From NCBI GenBank assembly GCA_024691045.1, contig JAILOC010000042.1:1-19407 (forward strand): a stretch of DNA of 19,407 nt, written 5' to 3'. This document shows, piece after piece, positions 7,627-15,192 of the stretch (position 1 is the first letter of the stretch; each line of letters begins with the position of its first letter). This DNA comes from Lachnospiraceae bacterium (GTDB lineage Bacteria > Bacillota_A > Clostridia > Lachnospirales > Lachnospiraceae). The notes under the pieces are model-generated. The model was given only the letters and a program-made list of their open reading frames with translations. It was not told the origin of the DNA and did no database searches. The translations under genes were made by a program, and so were the position numbers.

Positions 7627-9205
7627 GAGAAGCAAAGGATTGTTTTCCGGAAGCAGGCGCGGGGCATTGAAATATTTCATACCGCTCGGGCTTGCCTTTG
7701 TGCTGCTTCTTATTCTCAATATCGCATGGGGACAGAACTGGATAGATTCCGATATGTCCGCGGAAATGGTCTTTTCGGATCTTCTCGGGGATACGGGCCA
7801 TTACATTGCAAGCCCCGACTGGTATTATTCGACTGAGTTCAGGATCGCCTACACACAGCTTCTTTTCGTACCTCTGCTGAAGGTGCTTGACAGCTGGGCA
7901 GCCGCAAGGATCATCACCAATATCGTTTTTTATGTTGTGCTGGTTCTTTCGTATTTCTATATGATGCACGGCTATGAGAAGAAGCACATCGCCATGACAT
8001 CTTCGGTACTTCTGCTTCCCATTTCGGAAACTGTCGCGCAGCATATGCAGCTCGGAAATACATATATGCCGCATATGATACTTATGTTTCTTACCATCGG
8101 ACTTGTAAGACGTCTGGATGAGGATGTTTATGACGGAAAGCCAAATCCCGTAAGGCTTGTTCTGCTGGCTGCACTCAGCATTATCTGCGGAGCTTCGGGA
8201 GTCAGATATTTCCTTATCATCTTCGCTCCGCTCCTTATAGCCGGTATCTGGAGACCTTTCAAGATGTTCGGCATCGCGGAGGGTGCGCTCAAAAAATGGC
8301 GTTCGAACCTGAAGCTTTTCTATATAGCTATGGGAGCTTCATTCTTTGCGCTCATCGGATATTTCTACAACACGGTCTATATCAGATCGATGTATATTTT
8401 CACGACCTATGAGTCGGTTTCCTTTGTCCCCATCAATAACGGTATCTGGTATGAGAGAATAGCATCCGTATTCGGATGTCTTCTCGAGATCTTCGGATAC
8501 ATACCGGGCGGAAGCGTTCTTTCGCTCAGGGGTGTGGTTACCGTCTGTGCTTTCGTTATGATCTTTCTGATGTTCTATATGGTCAGAAGGACTTCAAGGG
8601 AAGTGAACCGCTGCTCCGGCATTCTGGGAGGAGAGGATATCTATACGAAGGAAGCACTGTCCGATCTTTTCTTCGTACACTTCTTCGTTGCGGGCTTTAC
8701 TGTAATGGCATTCTTCCTTGCGTTTACCGACACGACACTTACTCCGAGATATTTTTCGTCATGCATATATATGGCGCTTCCCATACTGACCAACTGGCTT
8801 TCTTCCGAAAATGACGGAGCTGTCAGAAAGGTGTATATGGCAGCACTTGTTTTCTGCCTGTCCCTTGCAACGCTCAAGATCTCTTATTCGCTTTATACGA
8901 ATGACAAGAACGAGGCACGCAGGGAGGTGGCACAGTACCTTGTCGATAAAGGGCTGACACACGGGTATTCCCTTTATGACGATTCCAATGTGCTTGTTGA
9001 ACTTTCCGACGGCGCACTTTCCGTCGGTGCATATACTAAGGAGCTTGACCGCTATTTCCTGTGGTCTACTCCGAAGAGGTTTTATGAGGGTGAGACCGGA
9101 GCGGGAGACTTTCTTGTATTTCCTTCTGGAACAGATGTCAGTTCGATTCCCGGAGCCGTATTCGAAGAGCAGATAGCCGGTTACGATATTTATATTTGCA
9201 GATAA
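7610..9205 (+). CDS. Multi-pass membrane protein, probable GT-C type glycosyltransferase
   Basis: The product has 531 residues from ATG 7610; ATG 7616 is an alternative. Both lie inside the end of manC, which marks tight coupling. A basic N-terminal tail (KRSKGLFSGSRR) precedes the first membrane segment (about 22-40), followed at once by an acidic loop W-I-D46-S-D48-M-S-A-E52. Around ten further hydrophobic segments run to about residue 420, and a soluble C-terminal part of about 100 residues follows. This plan (first helix, acidic first outer loop, many helices, extracytoplasmic tail) is typical of GT-C enzymes that use lipid-phosphate sugars, but I recognise no named family motif. Given its place in the cassette it probably transfers or helps export the sugar. 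It could instead be a polymerase or translocase subunit. Confidence 0.6.
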   Translation: MSMSSKRSKGLFSGSRRGALKYFIPLGLAFVLLLILNIAWGQNWIDSDMSAEMVFSDLLGDTGHYIASPDWYYSTEFRIAYTQLLFVPLLKVLDSWAAARIITNIVFYVVLVLSYFYMMHGYEKKHIAMTSSVLLLPISETVAQHMQLGNTYMPHMILMFLTIGLVRRLDEDVYDGKPNPVRLVLLAALSIICGASGVRYFLIIFAPLLIAGIWRPFKMFGIAEGALKKWRSNLKLFYIAMGASFFALIGYFYNTVYIRSMYIFTTYESVSFVPINNGIWYERIASVFGCLLEIFGYIPGGSVLSLRGVVTVCAFVMIFLMFYMVRRTSREVNRCSGILGGEDIYTKEALSDLFFVHFFVAGFTVMAFFLAFTDTTLTPRYFSSCIYMALPILTNWLSSENDGAVRKVYMAALVFCLSLATLKISYSLYTNDKNEARREVAQYLVDKGLTHGYSLYDDSNVLVELSDGALSVGAYTKELDRYFLWSTPKRFYEGETGAGDFLVFPSGTDVSSIPGAVFEEQIAGYDIYICR

Positions 9206-10923
9206 TGAAAGAAAAAGACCCCAAATATAACCTGATGCTCACCTTTGCTCTGATCATCGTCCTTGCCTTTGATATCTTCTTTGTCTCACAGAAGGAAGGC
9301 TATCATATGGACGAGATCCTCAGCTATGAGCTTTCAAATTCAGAGTTCACACCGTGGATAACACCGACCCAGCCCGAAGGAAGGCTGGAAAAGTATTATC
9401 GTGCGGAAATATATGACGACAGGTTCACGGTTCTTGCGTCCAATCTATTTACACAGATCTCGGATATCCTGAAAAGAAGAGGAGCGTCCGTTGCGGCAAA
9501 TTACACCGCGGATGTTTATGACAGTCCCGTATGGATGACATCCTCCGATATGAAGGAATATGTAACCTTCTTCGGCGACGATTCCGTCATCGCCCTTTCC
9601 GCTTATTACAATTCAATAACCGATAATCATCCGCCTCTTTATTTCATGCTGCTCAATATCTTCTCGGCAGTATATGCGATCTTTTTCTACGGAAGTATAA
9701 GCCCTTGGCCGGGATGCATTCTGAACATGATCTTTATGATGGGCTCAATGCTCATCATCAGTGCTTTTTTCAAAAACGTTTTTGACAGGAAATACCTCGG
9801 TCCGGTTGCAGCACTTTTCTACGGACTTTCACCCGCCGGCATGAACACCGTACTTCTCATCAGGATGTACGGCGCCGTTGCGTTCTTCTGTCTTGCCTTC
9901 GCATACATCGTCCTTAAGAAACTTGCGGACGGAAGCGATTTAAAAAAGGGCAACAAGAAGCTGATCCTTGTTACGGTGCTGGGATTCCTTACGCAGTATT
10001 TTTCCTGTATTCTCTTTTTCTTCCTGATCCTTTCTTCGGTTATTTATCTGATATCCGCAAAGAAGATCAGAAATGCCTTGTATCTTCTCAGGACCATGAT
10101 CCTTTCTGCGGTATGGGGTGTTGTGCTGTATCCCTTTGTTTTCCATGATCTGTTCGGCACACAGATCGGATCGTCCGTGCGGGAAAATCTTGTGTCTGTC
10201 TCCGGATACGGCTCAAAGCTGAAAACCTTCCTTGATATAGTCGCGCAGCAGACCGGATGGTCGGTCACGGGATGTATCATGATGTTTGTCTTCATACTGA
10301 TCGGAGCGCTTATCGCGATCTTTTCCCGAGGGATCAGATTTTACGGTCCAATACTGTTTGTAACGGCGCTCGGATACGTTCTCACGGTATCAAAACTTGC
10401 GCCCTATACCGTCGACAGATATCTGATGCCTGTATTTCCTTTTGTCGTGATGATTGAGATACTCGGACTCGGCACGGTCATTTCATCCGTAGCGGAAAAG
10501 TATCTGAAGGATATCAGGTTTCGCAGGATCGTATACACCGGAGTGCTTTTTATCTGGACCGTGTCCTGTATCTGCCTTGTTCCGGTGATAAGTCCGAATT
10601 ATCTGTATACCGGATATTCGAATCAGGAACGCATTTCGAGGTCCTATTCTTCATATGATGCGGTTGTGGTTTACAGGGGAACGAGCTTCTACAGGAATGT
10701 TCCTGAGCTTATGAACTATAACAGCTGCCTGCTCCTTAAGGAGGAAGAGGTCGATCATTATGATGAGCGTCTTGCTTCTCTTAATTCCGTCGTGATCATC
10801 AGGGGAGATGGGGTCGACAATGAAGTGATACGCAAGATCGGCAATATGTACGGATATAATTCGCTTACATTCCTGATGGAGGACGGTGTATTCGGGGACG
10901 ATGTGTGTCTCCTTTCAAAATAG
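9205..10923 (+). CDS. GT-C family glycosyltransferase (PMT-like), membrane-bound
   Basis: The product has 572 residues. ATG 9205 forms a TAATG overlap with the upstream stop and is preferred over TTG 9196. A first helix (about 10-27) leads to EGYHMDEILSYEL, with Asp36-Glu37 in the position of the acidic catalytic pair of PMT-type GT-C enzymes. Later NHPPLYFMLL (141-150) matches the 'HPPLYY' motif of the PMT_2/ArnT-like group, and GLSPAGMN follows in a later helix. About ten membrane segments are visible. The last 110 residues form a soluble domain outside the membrane. Such enzymes move a sugar from a polyprenyl-phosphate carrier onto a protein, lipid or glycan. It is the last gene of the cassette; I see no hairpin terminator after it, so some readthrough into the next genes is possible. 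Confidence 0.78.
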   Translation: MKEKDPKYNLMLTFALIIVLAFDIFFVSQKEGYHMDEILSYELSNSEFTPWITPTQPEGRLEKYYRAEIYDDRFTVLASNLFTQISDILKRRGASVAANYTADVYDSPVWMTSSDMKEYVTFFGDDSVIALSAYYNSITDNHPPLYFMLLNIFSAVYAIFFYGSISPWPGCILNMIFMMGSMLIISAFFKNVFDRKYLGPVAALFYGLSPAGMNTVLLIRMYGAVAFFCLAFAYIVLKKLADGSDLKKGNKKLILVTVLGFLTQYFSCILFFFLILSSVIYLISAKKIRNALYLLRTMILSAVWGVVLYPFVFHDLFGTQIGSSVRENLVSVSGYGSKLKTFLDIVAQQTGWSVTGCIMMFVFILIGALIAIFSRGIRFYGPILFVTALGYVLTVSKLAPYTVDRYLMPVFPFVVMIEILGLGTVISSVAEKYLKDIRFRRIVYTGVLFIWTVSCICLVPVISPNYLYTGYSNQERISRSYSSYDAVVVYRGTSFYRNVPELMNYNSCLLLKEEEVDHYDERLASLNSVVIIRGDGVDNEVIRKIGNMYGYNSLTFLMEDGVFGDDVCLLSK

Positions 10924-10930
10924 GCGTTTT

Positions 10931-10941
10931 TGGTATATAAT
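10931..10941 (+). promoter_or_regulatory. Extended -10 promoter element before the small ORF/PBP operon
   Basis: The stretch reads TGGTATATAAT: a perfect TATAAT (10936-10941) with an upstream TG that can act as an extended -10. No good -35 box is visible at the right distance (TTTCAA at 10913-10918 is a weak match). It lies just after the glycan cassette and 31 bases before the small gene's start, so the PBP operon is probably transcribed separately. Confidence 0.5.
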
Positions 10942-10972
10942 ATATGTTTAGGTTTTACCCGAAGAGGTGTTT

Positions 10973-11260
10973 ATGGAAACAATATATTCATCGCTCAAAG
11001 TAAATAATGAATATGAGCTCTGCAGTGTTTATTCCGAGGAAGCCAAGAACCTTCTCGAGCATGCGCTCCTGAAGGCAAGGATCTCATATTTTATAAGTTT
11101 TCCGAGGAAGAAACTTTTCGACAGACATAAATATAATTGTATCTTTTGCGTAAATGAAAACAATCTGTCCGAGGCGGAGGATATCATCGAGGATATCTTC
11201 GGCGAGGACGATCCGGATATCAAGATGATATCCATGAAGAATCCGGTGGATTATCTGTAA
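10973..11260 (+). CDS. Small protein of unknown function upstream of the PBP gene
   Basis: The product has 95 residues. ATG 10973 follows GAAGAGG by 5 bases and is preferred over the GTG at 10967, which overlaps that site. No signal peptide or membrane segment is visible, so it is cytoplasmic. The order strand (YELCSVYS), helix (EEAKNLLEHALLKA), strand (ISYFISF), strand (CIFCV), helix (SEAEDIIEDIF) recalls small ferredoxin-like domains such as DUF2007, but the match is by shape and is weak. It lies 21 bases before the class A PBP gene with only one promoter visible, so the two are probably one transcript and the protein may have a role linked to wall synthesis. The function is not known. Confidence 0.7.
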   Translation: METIYSSLKVNNEYELCSVYSEEAKNLLEHALLKARISYFISFPRKKLFDRHKYNCIFCVNENNLSEAEDIIEDIFGEDDPDIKMISMKNPVDYL

Positions 11261-11281
11261 ACCGGATGAATGGAGTAAGAA

Positions 11282-14020
11282 ATGGACTATAGCAGAAAAG
11301 GCGTCATTGCCAGAAGACGTCAGTTAAATTCATACGGCGGCAAGATAGTGAGGAAGGTTATCCTCCTCGGCTTCAAACTCTTTCTTGCGGGTGTGATAGG
11401 AGTGGGAGTATGCCTTCTTGCGGGAGGTATCGGTCTCTTCAATTCGATCCTTGCGGGAACTCCCGTCATCCACATTTCGGACATCATTGCAAAAGGTCAG
11501 GCGACCATTGTTTATGATGCCATGGGAAACGAATTCGACCATTATGTAGGACAGGATGCAAACCGTATCGAGGTTACCTGGGACGGAATTCCCAAGCAGC
11601 TCGGACTTGCATTCGTTGCCGTAGAGGATGAGAGATTCTACGAGCATAACGGTGTAGACTATAAGGGCATGGTCAGAGCCATGTACCAGTTCGTGCGCAC
11701 GGGCGGAGAGTCGACGCAGGGTGCATCCACGATAACCCAGCAGCTTCTTAAGAATACCGTCTTCGTCGACTGGACCGAAGAAGGCGACAATATTATCAAG
11801 AAGATCAAGCGTAAGATCCAGGAGCAGTATCTTGCAATCGAGGTCACCAAGTCGACGGAAAAGGATGAGGTTCTTCTCAGATATCTCAACGCCATCAATA
11901 TGGGTCAGAACACCCTCGGAGTTGAATCGGCCGCACAGAGATATTTCGGAAAATCTGCCATAGACCTTAATCTGAGTGAGTGTGCCGTTATGGCCGCCAT
12001 CACCCAGAATCCTTACCGGTACAATCCCATCAAGTTTCCCGAGAACAATGTAAAGCGTCGTAAGACCTGTCTCGACAAGATGCTTGAGCTCGGATTCATC
12101 ACCCAGGAGGAATACGACGAAGCCATCGCGGATACCGCGGATGTTTACGACAGGATCCAGTATCACGACACCTTCATCGCGGAGGCCGATACAAAGGAGG
12201 GTAACTATTTCTCCGACTCGCTCTACGATGACGTATTGTATGATCTGATCCATGTTGCGGGATATGACAGGAATCTGGCGGAGCATATGCTCACCAGCGG
12301 AGGCCTTCGTATCTACTCCACAATGGATCCTTATATCCAGCAGATAGTTGACGAGGAATTTGCAAATCCCGACAATTTCAAATTCAACGACAGATGGTTC
12401 CTTGATTATGCACTGACCATATATGATGAGGACGGAGTTGCGCATAACTATTCAAAAGAAAACCTGATCAGCTGGTTCAAGGCCAAGTACGGCTACAGCA
12501 AGTACACACTCCTGTATGCTACACAGGAGAAGGCACAGGAAGCAATCGATGAGTACAGGGCGGGATGCTTTGAAGAACTCGGATTAGTCGAGGATGAGGA
12601 TAATTTCATTGAGGACATCTCGTATACCGTTGAACCTCAGATGTCCATGGTCATCGAAAACCAGTCGACCGGAGAAGTGGTTGCGATCGCGGGCGGACGA
12701 GGAGAGAAGATAGGAAGAAGAACCCTTAACCGTGCTACCGGTTCCAGCCGTTCACCCGGTTCCGTATTCAAGGTAATCGCCAGTGTAGGCCCCGGAATCG
12801 ATACCGGAATGGTAACCCTGGCTACGACGTATTACGATGCACCGTTCAATTACGATAACGGTAAGCCCGTACAGAATACTTCCAAGTCAACCAGCAGCAA
12901 GAACCTTTCGCTCAGATACTGCATCGCATATTCGATGAATATCGTTGCGGTCAAGAACCTGACATACATAGGACCCGAGGTCGGATTCTCATATCTTCAG
13001 GATCTGGGCTTTACTACACTTACCGCGGGCAAGGAGATAAACGGACAGATCTATTCCGACGTTACCCAGTCGCTTGCACTCGGCGGACTTACCTACGGTG
13101 TCACCAACGAAGAAGTCACGGGTGCATATGCTTGTATTGCCAACGGCGGAAGCTACATCAGGCCCCATCTTTACTCATATGTTACCGGCCCCGACGGGAA
13201 TGTGATCCTCGATAACAGAATGCCCCGCTCCAAGCAGGTATTCAAGGAGACCACCGCATGGCTTCTCATAAGCGCCATGAGGGACTGCGTTAACTACGGT
13301 ACGGGTACGAGAGTACGTTTCCCCGGAATGGATATCGCAGGTAAAACAGGTACCACATCCGCAGGCTGGGACCACTGGTTTGTCGGAATGACTCCTTACT
13401 ATACCGCAGGTGTATGGACCGGATACGACGACAATACCGAACAGACCTGGGACGAGATGCACACCTCCGAACAGCTCTGGCATGCGATAATGAACAGGGT
13501 TCACGAGGGGCTGGCATATAAAGAGTTTGCAATGCCCGAAGGACTTGTGGAAGTAGAGGTCTGCTCCGAATCCGGACTCCTTCCCATCCCCGGTCTGTGT
13601 GACGGATGCGTTGTCACCGAATGGTTTGCTGAAGGAACCGAACCCCAGTATGAATGTGATCTTCACTATGCGGGCCGTATCTGTGCATATGACGGTAAGA
13701 TAGCCTGTCCAAACTGTCCCTTCGCTTATGAGGGAGTAACACTTCTTCCGAAGGTTGACGGTTACCATCCGGATCTTATGATCGGCGATCCCAGGCTTGT
13801 TCCCGGAAATACCGTTATCATAGAAAATGAAGACGGAACACAGATCATGATTATTGCCGATACTGATCACTTCTGTCAGCACACGGACGAGGCACTTGCG
13901 TCACCCGGCTATGATGCGCTCATTGCTACACAGATGGCACAGCTTGACGCGGTAAGACATGCCAACGAGGCTGCGGCGGCCGCGGCGGCAGCTGCGTCGG
14001 TTGCATCGCAGGACGGCTGA
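11282..14020 (+). CDS. Class A penicillin-binding protein (transglycosylase/transpeptidase), PBP1A type
   Basis: The product has 912 residues and makes and crosslinks peptidoglycan. A short basic cytoplasmic tail precedes one membrane segment (about 26-55). The GT51 glycosyltransferase domain follows: AVEDERFYEHNGVD with catalytic Glu115, GASTITQQLLKN, and KDEVLLRYLN with a second acidic residue. The transpeptidase domain has all three motifs: S494-V-F-K497 in SPGSVFKVIAS, S551-M-N553, and K688-T-G690 in GKTGTTSAGWDHWFVG. A cysteine-rich segment (EVCSESGLLPIPGLCDGC, then more Cys) resembles the C-terminal part of clostridial PBP1A proteins. The very end carries nine alanines in a row. GGAG lies 7 bases before the ATG. 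Orthology to E. coli mrcA or B. subtilis ponA is only at family level, so no symbol is given. Confidence 0.95.
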   Translation: MDYSRKGVIARRRQLNSYGGKIVRKVILLGFKLFLAGVIGVGVCLLAGGIGLFNSILAGTPVIHISDIIAKGQATIVYDAMGNEFDHYVGQDANRIEVTWDGIPKQLGLAFVAVEDERFYEHNGVDYKGMVRAMYQFVRTGGESTQGASTITQQLLKNTVFVDWTEEGDNIIKKIKRKIQEQYLAIEVTKSTEKDEVLLRYLNAINMGQNTLGVESAAQRYFGKSAIDLNLSECAVMAAITQNPYRYNPIKFPENNVKRRKTCLDKMLELGFITQEEYDEAIADTADVYDRIQYHDTFIAEADTKEGNYFSDSLYDDVLYDLIHVAGYDRNLAEHMLTSGGLRIYSTMDPYIQQIVDEEFANPDNFKFNDRWFLDYALTIYDEDGVAHNYSKENLISWFKAKYGYSKYTLLYATQEKAQEAIDEYRAGCFEELGLVEDEDNFIEDISYTVEPQMSMVIENQSTGEVVAIAGGRGEKIGRRTLNRATGSSRSPGSVFKVIASVGPGIDTGMVTLATTYYDAPFNYDNGKPVQNTSKSTSSKNLSLRYCIAYSMNIVAVKNLTYIGPEVGFSYLQDLGFTTLTAGKEINGQIYSDVTQSLALGGLTYGVTNEEVTGAYACIANGGSYIRPHLYSYVTGPDGNVILDNRMPRSKQVFKETTAWLLISAMRDCVNYGTGTRVRFPGMDIAGKTGTTSAGWDHWFVGMTPYYTAGVWTGYDDNTEQTWDEMHTSEQLWHAIMNRVHEGLAYKEFAMPEGLVEVEVCSESGLLPIPGLCDGCVVTEWFAEGTEPQYECDLHYAGRICAYDGKIACPNCPFAYEGVTLLPKVDGYHPDLMIGDPRLVPGNTVIIENEDGTQIMIIADTDHFCQHTDEALASPGYDALIATQMAQLDAVRHANEAAAAAAAAASVASQDG

Positions 14021-14033
14021 TAACGGCAAAATA

Positions 14034-14061
14034 AAACGGCGGAAGTTTTCTTCCGCCGTTT
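14034..14061. terminator. Bidirectional intrinsic terminator between PBP and coiled-coil gene
   Basis: AAACGGCGGAAG (14034-14045) and its perfect complement (14050-14061) enclose a TTTT loop, giving a 12-bp stem. It has A-rich and T-rich flanks and lies between two converging genes (PBP gene ending at 14020, minus-strand gene ending at 14073), so it can stop both. The T run on the plus side is short. Confidence 0.75.
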
Positions 14062-14072
14062 GGATTATATAA

Positions 14073-14393
14073 TTATTCGTCATCGGGATCCGCATCTGTT
14101 TCGGCTTCGGGATCGAGACCGTTTCTTCTGTCTTCGATTTCCTGGAGAAGTCTCTTTTTGCCTGATTCGGCATTTTTGATCGCGGTGCAGTGTTTTGCGA
14201 ATTCAGCCTCTTCGGAATCCTTGTATTTTTCGTAGTAGGCTTTTCCTATGGCAATGTAGTTCTTGCGGATGACTTCGTCGCAGGTTGTTACCTGTGCCTT
14301 GAGGCTGGCGATGTCCGCAACTTCCTTTGCCTTGTTTTTTACTTTATATGTAGCCGTATAAACAGATTCGCCGATTTTTTCAAAAACATCCAT
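14073..14393 (-). CDS. Small coiled-coil protein with acidic tail, unknown function
   Basis: The product has 106 residues. Its ATG is preceded on the minus strand by AAAAGGAG with 7 bases between, a strong ribosome site. The sequence is nearly all helix: MDVFEKIGESVYTATYKVKN, an Ala/Lys-rich stretch, a KAQVTTCDEVIRKNYIAIGK segment and a final charged helix, ending in a very acidic tail (DPEAETDADPDDE). No signal peptide or membrane segment. It resembles a clostridial group of short proteins (F-DKIGE start, 'IGKAYYEKY' centre) in which a C-terminal zinc ribbon is usual; here that ribbon is missing. It diverges from the YigZ-like gene and converges on the PBP gene. The gene is real; its function is unknown. 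Confidence 0.7.
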   Translation of the reverse strand: MDVFEKIGESVYTATYKVKNKAKEVADIASLKAQVTTCDEVIRKNYIAIGKAYYEKYKDSEEAEFAKHCTAIKNAESGKKRLLQEIEDRRNGLDPEAETDADPDDE

Positions 14394-14406
14394 AATACCA
14401 CTCCTT

Positions 14407-14436
14407 TTGTGATGTTTCTTTGGTGCATACTATAAA
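14407..14436 (+). promoter_or_regulatory. Possible promoter of the YigZ-family gene in a divergent intergenic region
   Basis: TTGTGA (14407-14412) and TATAAA (14431-14436) are separated by 18 bases, pointing toward the gene at 14473. The -35 overlaps the ribosome site of the minus-strand gene. The 79-base gap must also hold a promoter for that gene; TATAGT reading on the minus strand is a candidate -10, without a clear -35. Confidence 0.35.
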
Positions 14437-14472
14437 TATATCATCAGATGCTTTGTTTGAAAAGGAATAAAC

Positions 14473-15102
14473 TTGGGTGCAAATGATACCTACAACATCA
14501 TAAAGAAGGACGGTAATTCCGAAGTCATAGTGACCAAATCGAAGTTCATCGGATTTCTGGGAAGTGCACGGGGCGTCGCGGAAGCGGAAGAGATCGTAAC
14601 GAGGATCCGCAGGAAATACAATGACGCGAGGCATAACTGTTACGCCTATATCATCATGGACGGTGACAGGATCATCTCTAAATCTTCGGATGACGGTGAA
14701 CCCTCGGGCACGGCGGGAAAACCGATGCTTGCCGTTATGGAGGGTGCCGGACTTGTCAATGCGGTATGTGTCGTCACCAGATATTTCGGCGGAGTGCTGC
14801 TCGGGACCGGCGGTCTTGTCAGGGCATATACGGATGCTGCGGCACAGGCGCTTGAAGACTGTGAGGTCTCACCGATAAAACTCGGCAGGATACTAAGACT
14901 TACGGTAGATTATCCGGATGAGAGCACCGTTCGAAGACACCTTGAAAATGAATCCTTCGATATCACGGATGCGTCTTATTCCGAGAAGGTTACGCTCACG
15001 GTTCTGGGGCCCGAGGAAAAGGCGGAGGATCTTGTGAAGAGAGTGACCGATATGACGGGCGGAAAAGCGTCATGCGATATGCTTGAGACAGTGTATTACT
15101 GA
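14473..15102 (+). CDS. YigZ/IMPACT family protein (UPF0029)
   Basis: The product has 209 residues, the usual length of bacterial YigZ/YvyE proteins. It starts at TTG 14473, with AAAGGA 6 bases upstream and no suitable ATG nearby. The family signature is intact: KSKFIGF near the start, ARHNCYAYII (about 52-61), DDGEPSGTAGKPML (73-86) and VTRYFGGVLLGTGGLVRAY (101-119). The C-terminal half has the ferredoxin-like domain found after this core. The exact biochemical role is not settled; the eukaryotic relative IMPACT regulates the Gcn2 kinase, and bacterial members have been linked to nucleic-acid or translation binding. It is cytoplasmic. It stands alone: a new promoter lies before the next gene. 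Confidence 0.93.
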   Translation: MGANDTYNIIKKDGNSEVIVTKSKFIGFLGSARGVAEAEEIVTRIRRKYNDARHNCYAYIIMDGDRIISKSSDDGEPSGTAGKPMLAVMEGAGLVNAVCVVTRYFGGVLLGTGGLVRAYTDAAAQALEDCEVSPIKLGRILRLTVDYPDESTVRRHLENESFDITDASYSEKVTLTVLGPEEKAEDLVKRVTDMTGGKASCDMLETVYY

Positions 15103-15123
15103 GCCCCTGTTTCACCTCATTCG

Positions 15124-15153
15124 TTGACAAATATATCGCCGATTTTATATACT
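15124..15153 (+). promoter_or_regulatory. Sigma-A promoter of the peptidase-like gene
   Basis: A perfect TTGACA (15124-15129) and TATACT (15148-15153) are 18 bases apart (TATATA at 15146 would give 16). The expected start point is near 15160, about 33 bases before the ATG. A short palindrome follows, TTTTTTCG (15153-15160) with CGAAAAAA (15171-15178). Confidence 0.65.
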
Positions 15154-15192
15154 TTTTTCGTTCGCAACCGCGAAAAAAGGGGAAAGGGTACA

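Noticed and set aside
6880..7719. Open frame of 279 codons on the minus strand across manC and the next gene
   Set aside because: It is antisense to manC domain motifs and spans a gene junction. The protein is not recognisable.
11330..12445. Long open frame (371 codons) on the minus strand inside the PBP gene
   Set aside because: It lies fully opposite a well-supported PBP coding sequence with intact catalytic motifs, has no clear ribosome site, and its protein matches no family I know. It is an antisense shadow.
14190..14435. Hydrophobic open frame on the plus strand opposite the coiled-coil gene
   Set aside because: It looks membrane-like only because it is the complement of a helical charged protein; the minus-strand gene has a strong ribosome site at the right spacing and the plus frame has none.
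15153..15178. Short palindrome TTTTTTCG / CGAAAAAA in the leader of the peptidase-like gene
   Set aside because: It begins inside the -10 box and is only about eight weak base pairs, so much of it may not be transcribed. It is too poor for a riboswitch or terminator call.
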